Shown in pieces: positions 17,901 to 27,187 of a stretch of 64,000 nucleotides of DNA. The notes below the pieces were generated by a model that was not told the origin of the DNA, did not search any database, and saw nothing but the letters and a program-made list of their open reading frames with translations. A program made the position numbers and the translations under genes. Positions within the stretch are counted from its first letter, which is position 1. Each line of letters begins with the position of its first letter. Origin of the DNA: Clostridium sp. OM02-18AC (lineage in GTDB: Bacteria > Bacillota > Clostridia > Lachnospirales > Lachnospiraceae); assembly GCF_003481825.1 (NCBI RefSeq), contig NZ_QULW01000002.1, positions 62,001-126,000 of the forward strand, given 5' to 3'.

Positions 17901-18776
17901 ATGGAATCAAAACGCAGCAAATACATTCTGATTGGATTGTCGGTTTTCTGCATTCTGCTGATCGGCATTACTTCCTTTAAGGACGGGTTCTTAAATCCGC
18001 TCAGAAACGGAGTCGGGTATGTGCTTAGCCCAATCCAGTCCGGAGTGAACCGGGTAGGCACCTCTTTGTATAACGGAATCAGCAATTACAGCACCCTGCA
18101 CAGCGCGATGGCGGAAAAGCAGGCTCTTCAGGACCGTATTGATGCCCTGGTAGAGGCGAACAGCCGCCTGCAGTCAGAGCAGTTTGAACTGCAGAGACTG
18201 CGCGAGCTGTATCAGCTGGACCAGGACTATATGCAGTATGAAAAGATCGGTGCCAGGGTCATTGCGAAGGACTCCGGTGACTGGTTCCAGGTATTCCGGA
18301 TCAACAAGGGCTCTGCAGATGGCGTTCAGGTAGATGCCAACGTCATTGCCGGAGGTGGTCTGGTCGGCATTGTTACCGATGTGGGAGCGCATTACGCTAC
18401 GGTCCGCGCGATCATAGATGATGTGAGCCGTGTCAGCGGCATGGCGCAGCAGTCTGGCGATACCTGTATCGTCTCCGGTGATCTGACCCTGTTTGGGGAA
18501 GGGCGCCTGCGGATCAGCAATGTTGCCCAGGACGCAGATTTCAAAGATGGGGACCGGATCGTGACTTCCAACATCAGTTCCAAATTCCTTCCGGGCATTC
18601 TGATCGGTTATGCTGCAGATATTACAACGGATCAGTCACGACTTACCAAATCCGGCTATCTGATCCCGGCAGCCCAGTTTGACAGTCTTCAGGAGGTCCT
18701 GGTCATTACATCCATAAAAGAAGACCCAAAACAGGATGGTACAGAAAATACAGAGGGGGCACAGACAGGCGCATGA
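17901..18776 (+). CDS. mreC: Rod shape-determining protein MreC
   Basis: 291 residues. It bridges the cell-wall elongation enzymes and the cytoskeleton at the membrane. One N-terminal membrane segment (about residues 8-25), a coiled coil (AEKQALQDRIDALVEANSRLQSEQ is its core region), then a beta-rich extracellular domain with GGLVGIVTDVG. It overlaps mreD by 4 bases (ATGA). Confidence 0.93.
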   Translation: MESKRSKYILIGLSVFCILLIGITSFKDGFLNPLRNGVGYVLSPIQSGVNRVGTSLYNGISNYSTLHSAMAEKQALQDRIDALVEANSRLQSEQFELQRLRELYQLDQDYMQYEKIGARVIAKDSGDWFQVFRINKGSADGVQVDANVIAGGGLVGIVTDVGAHYATVRAIIDDVSRVSGMAQQSGDTCIVSGDLTLFGEGRLRISNVAQDADFKDGDRIVTSNISSKFLPGILIGYAADITTDQSRLTKSGYLIPAAQFDSLQEVLVITSIKEDPKQDGTENTEGAQTGA

Positions 18777-19297
18777 AACGGATCCTATTGAATGTGATAC
18801 TGATGATTCTGGCATTTACCGTGCAGAACTGTGTATTTCCGCTGATCCCGTTTCTTACCGCGACCCCGAACCTGCTTCTGATCCTGACCTTTTCCTTTGG
18901 TTTTATTTACGGAAAAGGAGCGGGACTTTTGTATGGATTGTTTGCGGGAATCCTGCTGGATCTTTTTTACAGCGGACCCTTTGGATTTTATACTCTGCTT
19001 TTCATGAACATTGGCTATTTTAACGGCATCTGTACCCAGTATTATTATGAGGATTATATCAACCTGCCGCTTCTCATGAGCCTGGTCAATGAACTGATCT
19101 ATAACCTGTACATTTACATTTTCCGTTTTCTGATCCGCAGCCGCCTGGATTTTCTTTATTATGCAAGGGAAATCATTATTCCGGAGCTTATTTTCACTGT
19201 GGTGACAACACTTTTGATTTACCGCTTTTTCCTGTCAGCAAACCGCAGGCTGGATGAGATGGATAACCGCAGGGACCGGGAACACGGGGCAATGTAA
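18773..19297 (+). CDS. mreD: Rod shape-determining protein MreD
   Basis: 174 residues, almost entirely hydrophobic, with five to six predicted membrane segments and the MreD-like block GLFAGILLDLFYSGPFGFY. It is part of the elongation machinery with MreC, PBP2 and RodA, all encoded here. Translation is coupled to mreC by a 4-base overlap. Confidence 0.92.
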   Translation: MKRILLNVILMILAFTVQNCVFPLIPFLTATPNLLLILTFSFGFIYGKGAGLLYGLFAGILLDLFYSGPFGFYTLLFMNIGYFNGICTQYYYEDYINLPLLMSLVNELIYNLYIYIFRFLIRSRLDFLYYAREIIIPELIFTVVTTLLIYRFFLSANRRLDEMDNRRDREHGAM

Positions 19298-19327
19298 TAG
19301 CAAGACATAATAGGAGTGACAAAACAC

Positions 19328-22210
19328 GTGCTGAAAGATTTATTTCATAAGATATGTGACTTTTTTAAGCGGATCCTGAGTTCCCGTATTTTCGCGTTGG
19401 CTCTGGTTTTTACCGGAATGTTTCTGGTCCTTGCGTTCAAATTGTTTGATCTTCAGATTGTGAACGGGGAATCTTATCTGGAAGATTATGTCCAGATGAT
19501 CGAAAAGACGGTTACAACACCGGGCACCCGCGGAAATATCTATGATCGCAATGGAAAGCTGCTTGCTTACAATGAGCTGGCTTATGCGGTAACCGTACAG
19601 GATACGGGAGATTATCCAAGAAGTGCGGGCATGAACGATATGCTGTTAAAATTGATCCGGATCTTAAACAAGCATGGATATCAGGCACAGGGAAAACTTG
19701 AAATTGCATTGAATGAAGATGGGGAGATGATCTATACCTCATCCTCGGAAGCGGCAAGAAAGCGTTTTTTGCGTGATTTTTACGGGCGCAAATCGGTTGA
19801 TGAACTGGACGATGAAAAAGGAAAATATCCAACTGCGGTAACCGCACGGGAACTGATCGAAAAGAAAAAAACTTCCTATGGTCTGGATAAAATGAAGGAT
19901 GAAAAAGGAAATCCGCGGATCCTTTCTGACGAAGAACTGGTCCAGCTTGTCAATATCCGGTATACGATGTCTCTTGTCGCATATAAAAAATATGAGGCGA
20001 TCACCATCTGTGACCGTGTGGATGATGAGACCGTCGCAGACCTGATGGAGCATACCGCGGAATTAAAGGGAGTAGAGGTGGCGGAAACCACGATCCGCCG
20101 TTATAACGATGCTGTTTATTTTGCACCGATCATAGGCTATACCGGAAAGGTGCAGGAAGACCAGTTGGAGGAATTAAAGAAAACCAACCCGGAATATGAA
20201 CTCAGTGACATTGTTGGCCGTACTGGTATCGAAGCTTCCATGGAACTGGAACTTCAGGGACATAAAGGCTATAAAAACCTGGTGGTAAATAATGTGGGAA
20301 ATGTCATGCAGGTGATATCCGAGAGTCAGGCTTCCACGGGAAATGATATTTATCTGACCATTGACCGGGACCTTCAGATCGGTATTTATCATCTGATCGA
20401 GCAGCAGTTAGCCGGTATTGTAGCAAAGGCACTGGTAAATCAGGATGTAGATACCTCTGCGATCACGGATTCTTCCAAGATCAGCATTCCGGTAAAGGAT
20501 GCCTATTATCAGCTGATCAATAACAATGTGCTTTCCTTAAGTCACATGGCTTCCGAAGATGCAGCGGATATTGAACGCCAGATCCAGTCCATTTATACAT
20601 CATCCAGGGAACAGATCCTGGAACGTCTTCGTTATGAACTGATGAGTGATCACCCAACCTTGATGAAGGATCTGCCTCAAGACATGATGGCGTATATGGC
20701 GTACATTTATAACTGGCTGTCGGACAGTACGGTGGGAATTGTCCAGAAAGACCGCATTGACCAGAATGGGGAAAGTTATCAGGCGTGGAAAGACGATGAG
20801 ATCAGCCTGCGTGATTATATCTATGCAGGTATTTCCGAAAACTGGATTGATACCACAAAACTGAATGTTGCAAGCAAGTATTCCAACGCAGATGATATTT
20901 ACCAGGTACTGGTCGATTATGTGCTGGAACAGTTAAAGAGCGATGCGAAGTTTACCAAGCGGATCTTCCGCTATCTGATCAACGATCAGGTTATCACCGG
21001 ACGTCAGCTTTGTCTGGCTCTGTACGCGCAAGGGGTGCTTCCGTATGACGCGAATGAAGTTCAGCTGCTGACGACAAATGGAGAAGAATATGCATTCCAG
21101 TTTATCCGGCGCAAGATCCAGAATATTGAACTGACACCAGCGCAGCTGGCTCTGGATCCATGTACCGGAGGTGCCGTGATCACGGATGTCAATACGGGTG
21201 AGGTTCGTGCACTGGTCACATATCCGAGTTACGATAATAACCGTCTCTCCGGAAGTGCGGACCCGGCATATATGAGACAGCTGCAGGAAGATCTTTCCCT
21301 TCCGCTTTACAATAACGCAACCCAGGCAAAGAAAGCACCGGGTTCTACCTTCAAGCCGATCACGGCGATTGCCGGACTGGAAGAGAAAGTGATCAGCCTT
21401 TATGAGACCATCGACTGTACCGGTGAATACAAGGAAGTCGATCCGTCTATCAAGTGCTGGATCTATCCGGGACACCACGGACCATTGAATGTGGTGGGCG
21501 GTATCCAGAACTCCTGTAACTATTTCTTTGCAGAAGTGGCACACCGGCTGTCTACAAACCGGGATACGCTGGTTTATTCTACCGACATGGGAGTCGAGAC
21601 GATCCGCCGTTATGCCAGCATGTTTGGACTGAACCGTCCGTCCGGAATCGAAATTCCAGAGACAACGCCGGAACTGACCACCGAAGATCCGGAGCGTTCT
21701 GCCATGGGTCAGGGAACAAATTCCTATTCCAACGTTCAGCTGTCCCGCTATGTTGCAGCACTCGCAAACAGCGGAACGGTGTTTGACCTAAGTCTTCTGG
21801 ACAAGATGACAGATTCTGAGGGAAATCTGATCAAGGATTACACACCGAACGTAACAGGACATGTGGATATTGCAGATGCTACCTGGGATGCCGTTCATCA
21901 GGGAATGCGCGCTGTGGTTACCGATGGTTCGGTAAAGGCTATTTTCAAAGACCTGGAGGTGGAAATTGCCGGAAAGACCGGTACCGCACAGGAGTCAAGA
22001 ACCAGGGGCAACCATGCATTCTTTATTTCCTACGGACCATACACCAATCCGGAAATCTGCGTCACGGTGAATATTCCTTATGGATATTCTTCTTCAAACG
22101 CAGCGGCTGTTGCGAAAAATATTTACCGCTTTTACTACGGATACACCGATCTGGATTCCATTCTTGGCAATGGAGCGCTGGAAGTTTCCAACGTACGGGT
22201 CGGAGACTGA
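19328..22210 (+). CDS. mrdA: Penicillin-binding protein 2, class B transpeptidase
   Basis: 960 residues. It cross-links peptidoglycan during elongation, in partnership with RodA. One N-terminal membrane anchor; the catalytic serine is in STFK (within APGSTFKPITAIAG), followed by SCN and KTGT (AGKTGTAQES). At 960 residues it is about half as long again as E. coli PBP2 because of an insert between the dimerisation and transpeptidase domains (roughly residues 370-600). Start: AGGAG at 19312-19316 fits GTG 19328 better than GTG 19316, which it overlaps. Confidence 0.93.
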   Translation: MLKDLFHKICDFFKRILSSRIFALALVFTGMFLVLAFKLFDLQIVNGESYLEDYVQMIEKTVTTPGTRGNIYDRNGKLLAYNELAYAVTVQDTGDYPRSAGMNDMLLKLIRILNKHGYQAQGKLEIALNEDGEMIYTSSSEAARKRFLRDFYGRKSVDELDDEKGKYPTAVTARELIEKKKTSYGLDKMKDEKGNPRILSDEELVQLVNIRYTMSLVAYKKYEAITICDRVDDETVADLMEHTAELKGVEVAETTIRRYNDAVYFAPIIGYTGKVQEDQLEELKKTNPEYELSDIVGRTGIEASMELELQGHKGYKNLVVNNVGNVMQVISESQASTGNDIYLTIDRDLQIGIYHLIEQQLAGIVAKALVNQDVDTSAITDSSKISIPVKDAYYQLINNNVLSLSHMASEDAADIERQIQSIYTSSREQILERLRYELMSDHPTLMKDLPQDMMAYMAYIYNWLSDSTVGIVQKDRIDQNGESYQAWKDDEISLRDYIYAGISENWIDTTKLNVASKYSNADDIYQVLVDYVLEQLKSDAKFTKRIFRYLINDQVITGRQLCLALYAQGVLPYDANEVQLLTTNGEEYAFQFIRRKIQNIELTPAQLALDPCTGGAVITDVNTGEVRALVTYPSYDNNRLSGSADPAYMRQLQEDLSLPLYNNATQAKKAPGSTFKPITAIAGLEEKVISLYETIDCTGEYKEVDPSIKCWIYPGHHGPLNVVGGIQNSCNYFFAEVAHRLSTNRDTLVYSTDMGVETIRRYASMFGLNRPSGIEIPETTPELTTEDPERSAMGQGTNSYSNVQLSRYVAALANSGTVFDLSLLDKMTDSEGNLIKDYTPNVTGHVDIADATWDAVHQGMRAVVTDGSVKAIFKDLEVEIAGKTGTAQESRTRGNHAFFISYGPYTNPEICVTVNIPYGYSSSNAAAVAKNIYRFYYGYTDLDSILGNGALEVSNVRVGD

Positions 22211-22233
22211 TCAAAAAAGGAGCGGATGAGATT

Positions 22234-22899
22234 ATGAAAAACAGAATTGTGATCAAGAGCAGCAAAGCAGGCATGACGGTGATTCTGGATCCGGATTGCA
22301 GCTTTGAAGATCTGATCGGAGAACTGGCTGTGAAATTTAAGGAGTCGGCCAAATTCTGGGGAAATGTCCAGATGGCGCTGCTTCTGCAGGGGCGGCCACT
22401 TACGGCTGCACAGGAAATGCAGATCGTCAATACCATTACGGAAAACTCCGGGATTGAGGTGCTCTGCCTCCTGGATCAGGATCTGGACCGGATCGAACGC
22501 TGTGAAAAAGCCCTGAATCAGAAACTGATGGAGCTTTCCGAGCGTACGGGGCAGTTTTATCGCGGAGACTTACACCGCGGCGAATCCATTGAGTCGGAAG
22601 CCAGCATTGTGATCATCGGGGATGTACGTCATGGCGCCAGAGTGAGTGCGAAAGGCAATATCATCGTGCTTGGGGAACTGCGGGGGTCGGTCCATGCTGG
22701 GGCAGCCGGAAACCGGGATGCCGTGGTGGCAGCCATGGAAATGGCGCCTTTGCAGATTCATATTGCAGACATTTCCTGCCATTATGGGGATAAGGGACGG
22801 AAACTCGGCAAGGGTCCTATGGTTGCTTCTGTAGAAAATTGTAGTATTTGTACGAAAGTAATAAAAAAATCTTTCTTAAATATGTTAAATTTCAATTAA
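22234..22899 (+). CDS. minC: Septum site-determining protein MinC
   Basis: 221 residues. It inhibits FtsZ polymerisation at the poles. A variable N-terminal domain is followed by the beta-helical C-terminal domain with RGDLHRGESIESEASIVIIG and LGELRGSVHAGAAGN, which binds MinD. The AT-rich spacer of 64 bases before minD may hold a promoter, but none is convincing. Confidence 0.93.
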   Translation: MKNRIVIKSSKAGMTVILDPDCSFEDLIGELAVKFKESAKFWGNVQMALLLQGRPLTAAQEMQIVNTITENSGIEVLCLLDQDLDRIERCEKALNQKLMELSERTGQFYRGDLHRGESIESEASIVIIGDVRHGARVSAKGNIIVLGELRGSVHAGAAGNRDAVVAAMEMAPLQIHIADISCHYGDKGRKLGKGPMVASVENCSICTKVIKKSFLNMLNFN

Positions 22900-22963
22900 T
22901 ACTGGAAATATTTAAGATTATAGGTTAAAATAGAATTTGTAAAATTTTTCAGGAGGCATTTCT

Positions 22964-23755
22964 ATGAGTGAAGTCATGGTAATTACTTCTGGAAAAGGCG
23001 GGGTCGGCAAAACCACTACCACCGCGAACATCGGTACAGGTCTGGCACTTTTAGGCTACAGCGTTGTGCTGATCGATACCGATATCGGTCTGCGCAACCT
23101 GGATGTTGTGATGGGCCTGGAAAACCGGATCATTTATAATCTGGTCGATGTGGTGGAAGGCAACTGCCGTATGAAGCAGGCCCTGATAAGAGACAAAAGA
23201 TACCAAAACCTTTACCTGCTGCCATCGGCGCAGACCCGGGACAAGTCCTCTGTAAACCCGGGACAAATGCAAAAGCTGGTGGATGATCTGCGGGAAGAGT
23301 TTGACTATGTTCTGCTTGACTGTCCTGCGGGAATCGAGCAGGGGTTTCAGAATGCGATTGCCGGAGCTGACCGGGCACTGGTTGTTACAACCCCGGAAGT
23401 TTCCGCCATCCGGGATGCGGATCGTATCATTGGTCTTCTGGAAGCAGCCCGCATGGATGACATCCGTCTGATCGTGAACCGGATCCGCATGGATATGGTA
23501 CGCAGGGGCGATATGATGTCCGTGGACGATGTGGCGGATATTCTGGCAGTTCCGGTGCTCGGAGCGGTTCCGGATGACGAAGATGTTGTCATATCTGCAA
23601 ATCAGGGAGAACCGCTGGTGGACACAAGTTCCATGGCGGGGGAAGCCTACTTAAATATCTGCAGAAGAATTTCCGGGGAATCGGTACCGCTTATGGATTT
23701 AGAGCCCCACAAAGGAATTCTTGTCCGCATATCCGGCTTTTTGAAGAGGGCGTAG
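22964..23755 (+). CDS. minD: Septum site-determining protein MinD
   Basis: 263 residues. A deviant Walker A ATPase (SGKGGVGKTTTTANIG near residues 8-22) that recruits MinC to the membrane. The amphipathic C-terminal targeting helix is present (GILVRISGFLKRA). GGAGG precedes the ATG. minC, minD and minE are all present, so a MinE-driven system is predicted rather than the DivIVA/MinJ system of Bacillus. Confidence 0.97.
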   Translation: MSEVMVITSGKGGVGKTTTTANIGTGLALLGYSVVLIDTDIGLRNLDVVMGLENRIIYNLVDVVEGNCRMKQALIRDKRYQNLYLLPSAQTRDKSSVNPGQMQKLVDDLREEFDYVLLDCPAGIEQGFQNAIAGADRALVVTTPEVSAIRDADRIIGLLEAARMDDIRLIVNRIRMDMVRRGDMMSVDDVADILAVPVLGAVPDDEDVVISANQGEPLVDTSSMAGEAYLNICRRISGESVPLMDLEPHKGILVRISGFLKRA

Positions 23756-23766
23756 GAGGTGAGCGG

Positions 23767-24048
23767 ATGAGAGTGCCTGGAAGATCCGCAAAGAGTAATT
23801 CCGGTGAGATAGCCAGATCCAGGTTGAAACTTCTTCTGGTTTCGGACCAGTCCGGGATAACCCCGGGAATCATTGGAATGATCCGCGATGACCTGGTGGG
23901 CGTATTATCCAGATACGCCCAGATCGATGCAGAGGCTATGGATCTGCGACTGGTACGGCCGGATCCGGAGTGTCAGCAGATTTTTTGGATTACGGCGTCT
24001 TTCCCGGTTCGTCAATTTACAATAAAGAGGAATGAAGAATGCTCCTAG
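23767..24048 (+). CDS. minE: Cell division topological specificity factor MinE
   Basis: 93 residues, usual length. The anti-MinCD region includes ARSRLKLLLVSDQSG; the rest is the dimerisation domain. It drives MinD off the membrane and so sets the septum position. The 3' end overlaps the start of rodA by 10 bases. Confidence 0.92.
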   Translation: MRVPGRSAKSNSGEIARSRLKLLLVSDQSGITPGIIGMIRDDLVGVLSRYAQIDAEAMDLRLVRPDPECQQIFWITASFPVRQFTIKRNEECS

Positions 24049-25157
24049 ATTATAACTTCAGAAATTACAATTACCGTTTATTCCTTTATGTGTTGCTGTT
24101 AAATATTACTGGTGTTCTGATTATCCGGAGCGCCTCAAACCAGGATGCTTCCATGGTCTTAAAACAGATCGTGGGAATCCTGGTCGGACTGACAGCAGTT
24201 GTTATCTTATCCATTGTTGATTACCACAGAGTGGTTTCTTTTGCACCGCTTATCTATGGTGCCAGCCTTGCATTTTTGCTGGCAGTGCTGGTATTCGGTG
24301 TAAGCAGGGGTGTGGCACGGCGCTGGCTGGTACTTCCGGTCATTGGTCAGATCCAGCCGTCTGAGTTTGTAAAAATTGGTCTGATCGTTTTTTTTGCCTG
24401 GTATTTTTCCAAATACCAGGAGAAGCTGAACCAGTTTAAAATCCTGTTTTTTGCAGGGGTGTTATTTCTGGCAGCATTTGGTTTGATCTTTTTGCAGCCA
24501 AACCTTTCGACCAGTCTGGTCACCTTGGTAATCTTTCTCTGCATGCTGTTTGCAGCCGGTTTGAGTTACCGGTGGATTTTGGGAGCCCTGGCGGTCGTGG
24601 TTCCATGTGGAGCACTGTTTATTTATCTGCTCCAGTACAACATGGTACCGTTCCTGAAAGAGTATCAGGTACGCCGTATCATGGCATTCATTGATCCGGC
24701 AAACTATGCGGAAGCCAATCTCCAGCAGAACAATTCCATTATGGCGATCGGTTCCGGCATGCTGCAGGGAAAAGGACTCAATAACAATACTCTGGCATCG
24801 GTAAAGAATGGAAATTTCCTGTCCGAAGAACAGACGGACTTTATTTTCGCCGTCATCGGAGAGGAACTGGGCTTTATCGGCTGCATGGCAGTAATCTTTC
24901 TGATCGCACTGACCGTTTATGAATGTCTGATCATGGCAGCGCGGGCAAAAGATCTGATGGGAAGTCTGCTTTGTGTGGGACTTGCATCGCTGCTGGCATT
25001 CCAGAGTTTTGCTAATATAGCTGTTGCTACAGGCATCCTCCCCAATACGGGACTGCCGCTTCCTTTTATCAGCTACGGGGTAAGCTCACTGCTGAGTGTA
25101 TATCTGGGGGTTGGCGTGGTGATGAATGTAGGACTTCAGAGAAAAGTAAGCAACTAA
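24039..25157 (+). CDS. rodA: RodA/FtsW family peptidoglycan polymerase
   Basis: 372 residues, about ten membrane segments. A SEDS glycosyltransferase that polymerises glycan strands with PBP2. Family blocks include IQPSEFVKIGLIVFFAWY, FLSEEQTDFIFAVIGEELGF and NTGLPLPFISYGVSSLL. Its neighbourhood (mreCD, PBP2) favours the elongation paralogue RodA rather than FtsW or SpoVE. Confidence 0.92.
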   Translation: MLLDYNFRNYNYRLFLYVLLLNITGVLIIRSASNQDASMVLKQIVGILVGLTAVVILSIVDYHRVVSFAPLIYGASLAFLLAVLVFGVSRGVARRWLVLPVIGQIQPSEFVKIGLIVFFAWYFSKYQEKLNQFKILFFAGVLFLAAFGLIFLQPNLSTSLVTLVIFLCMLFAAGLSYRWILGALAVVVPCGALFIYLLQYNMVPFLKEYQVRRIMAFIDPANYAEANLQQNNSIMAIGSGMLQGKGLNNNTLASVKNGNFLSEEQTDFIFAVIGEELGFIGCMAVIFLIALTVYECLIMAARAKDLMGSLLCVGLASLLAFQSFANIAVATGILPNTGLPLPFISYGVSSLLSVYLGVGVVMNVGLQRKVSN

Positions 25158-25174
25158 TAAAGGAGGGTTCTGTT

Positions 25175-25570
25175 ATGAACATCGGTTTAATCGCACATGA
25201 TTCCAAAAAGAAGCTGATGCAGAATTTCTGCATTGCATACAGAGGAATTTTGAATAAACATGAGCTGTATGCAACCGGCACTACCGGACGCCTCATTGAA
25301 GAGGTAACAAATTTAAATGTACACAAGTATCTGGCTGGTCATTTGGGCGGGCAGCAGCAGCTGGCATCCCAGATTGAGCACAACGATATGGATATGGTGA
25401 TCTATCTGCGTGATCCGCTGCATCCAAAGACACACGAGCCGGATGTCAACGATGTCGTTCGTCTGTGTGATATCTACAATATTCCTTTTGCAACCAATCT
25501 GGCAACGGCAGAGCTTCTGATCAAAGCCCTGGATCGTGGAGATCTGGAATGGCGTGAAGTGTATCGCTAG
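25175..25570 (+). CDS. mgsA: Methylglyoxal synthase
   Basis: 131 residues. It converts dihydroxyacetone phosphate to methylglyoxal and phosphate, a bypass of lower glycolysis under sugar-phosphate stress. The motifs ATGTTGRLIEE, SGHLGG-like AGHLGGQQQ and YLRDPLHPKTHEPDV (with the catalytic Asp) are all present. AAAGGAGGG lies 8 bases upstream. Confidence 0.95.
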   Translation: MNIGLIAHDSKKKLMQNFCIAYRGILNKHELYATGTTGRLIEEVTNLNVHKYLAGHLGGQQQLASQIEHNDMDMVIYLRDPLHPKTHEPDVNDVVRLCDIYNIPFATNLATAELLIKALDRGDLEWREVYR

Positions 25571-25581
25571 AGGTGCACGGT

Positions 25582-26541
25582 TTGAAAAAGAAAAAAGAGA
25601 TAGCAGTGTTTTGTCTGCTTGTCAGCCTGTGGATTGCCGGCTGCGGCAGACAGACACAGATTACATATGAAAATTTCCGTCTGGAAACCATGGCGGCAGA
25701 TGCACAGGACCATGCACAGGCGGATTCTTTTGCAAAAAACTTATGCGTCGTTACCGGGGAAGAAGGGGAGGCGGATGCTTCCGTGACAGCGGAAGCTGCA
25801 GCTGTTTTTGGTGTAGACACAAAAGAAGTGATCTTCCAGAAGAATCCGTTTGAACGCCTGTATCCGGCCAGCATTACCAAGATCATGACAGCGCTGATCG
25901 CAATCCGGGATGGAAATCTGGACGACCAGGTAACGGTGGGTCAGGAAACCGTCATTACGGAGACCGGTGCTTCTCTCGCGCACATCAATCCGGGTGACAC
26001 GCTTACACTGGAACAGCTTTTATACGGTCTTATGCTTCCTTCCGGAAACGATGCCGGGGCAGCGATTGCCGTATATTTGTCAGGGAGCACCGAGACATTT
26101 GCTGAAAAAATGAATGAGACAGCGCATGCACTTGGAGCAACGGATACCCATTTTGTAAATCCGCACGGACTAAGCGATGAAGATCATTATACAACTGCCT
26201 ATGATCTGTACCTGATCTTTCAGGAGGCTATGAAATATCCGGAATTCCAGAAAATTGTCGGCACGGTTTCTTATACTGCATCCTATACTGATGCAGGCGG
26301 ACAGACAAAAACCCAGGAATGGAAGAACAGTAACCAGTATTTGAATGGAAAATCCAAAGCACCGGAAGGCATTACCGTGCTCGGTGGGAAAACCGGTACG
26401 ACAAGAGCAGCCGGTTCCTGCCTGATTTTGGGATGCCAGGATGAAAACAATAGGGATTATATCTCTGTGGTACTGAAAGCAGAAAGCCGGGACGTCCTCT
26501 ACGAGAATATGACAAATATTATTGGCAAAATTGTCAATTAG
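25582..26541 (+). CDS. D-alanyl-D-alanine carboxypeptidase, lipoprotein form
   Basis: 319 residues. It trims the terminal D-Ala of peptidoglycan stem peptides. Catalytic motifs: SITK (SxxK, within YPASITKIMTAL), SGN (PSGNDAGAA) and KTGT (LGGKTGTTRAAG). The N-terminus has a signal peptide ending in a lipobox (LWIAGC), so it is probably a lipoprotein. TTG 25582 is preferred over GTG 25573 because AGAGGTG is then 7 bases upstream. No beta-propeller or PASTA domain is seen. Confidence 0.9.
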   Translation: MKKKKEIAVFCLLVSLWIAGCGRQTQITYENFRLETMAADAQDHAQADSFAKNLCVVTGEEGEADASVTAEAAAVFGVDTKEVIFQKNPFERLYPASITKIMTALIAIRDGNLDDQVTVGQETVITETGASLAHINPGDTLTLEQLLYGLMLPSGNDAGAAIAVYLSGSTETFAEKMNETAHALGATDTHFVNPHGLSDEDHYTTAYDLYLIFQEAMKYPEFQKIVGTVSYTASYTDAGGQTKTQEWKNSNQYLNGKSKAPEGITVLGGKTGTTRAAGSCLILGCQDENNRDYISVVLKAESRDVLYENMTNIIGKIVN

Positions 26542-26544
26542 TGA

Positions 26545-26573
26545 TTGCACATTCCATATATTTGTACTATAAT
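26545..26573 (+). promoter_or_regulatory. Sigma-A promoter for the P-loop protein gene
   Basis: TTGCAC (26545-26550), 17-base spacer, TATAAT (26568-26573). Confidence 0.65.
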
Positions 26574-26631
26574 TACTTTAATAATAAAAGAATTTTTATA
26601 CAGATTCAATAAACCCAAGGAGGACACGACT

Positions 26632-27051
26632 ATGGTTCAGATCATTGCAGGCAGAAAAGGCAAAGGAAAAACAAAACATCTGTTGGATATGGCAAACAAC
26701 GGTATCAAGGCAGCTACCGGTTCCATCGTCTATCTCGACAAAAGTTCCAAACACATGTATGAGCTCAACAACCGGATCCGTCTCATCAATGTAAACGAAT
26801 ACCCGGTATCAACCAGCCAGGGATTCATCGGTTTCATTTGCGGTATCATTTCTCAGGATCACGATATTGAGACTATGTTTTTAGACAGCTTTTTGAAGCT
26901 TGCAGGTTTAGAGGGAGAAGACATCAGCGAGACTATTACTACGTTAGAGGGAATCAGCGAGAAGTATAATGTAAACTTTGTTTTAAGCATCTCTATGGAC
27001 GCAGTAGAAATGCCGGAAAACGCTCAGAAAGACGTAGTGATCTCTCTGTAA
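26632..27051 (+). CDS. Small P-loop ATP-binding protein
   Basis: 139 residues from ATG 26632, which has AAGGAGGA 8 bases upstream. A Walker-A-like motif GRKGKGKTKHLLDMAN is at residues 7-22. The rest looks like a minimal P-loop NTPase and is often annotated as PilT-like in Lachnospiraceae, though no secretion genes are near. Its own promoter and a terminator after it make it a single-gene unit. Function unknown. Confidence 0.7.
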   Translation: MVQIIAGRKGKGKTKHLLDMANNGIKAATGSIVYLDKSSKHMYELNNRIRLINVNEYPVSTSQGFIGFICGIISQDHDIETMFLDSFLKLAGLEGEDISETITTLEGISEKYNVNFVLSISMDAVEMPENAQKDVVISL

Positions 27052-27070
27052 TACATAATCAGCATTCTTT

Positions 27071-27105
27071 ACAGCCGGGGCGGCAGGTTCTCCCCGGCTG
27101 TTTGT
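27071..27105 (+). terminator. Intrinsic terminator after the P-loop gene
   Basis: ACAGCCGGGG (27071-27080) pairs perfectly with CCCCGGCTGT (27092-27101). The T-run is weak (TTTGTGTG). Confidence 0.6.
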
Positions 27106-27187
27106 GTGACAGCAATTGCGAAAAAACTCCAGTTGCTGCGAAAGAACGATAAACCAGACACCACAGACTGCCAGGAGGAACAGGGCA

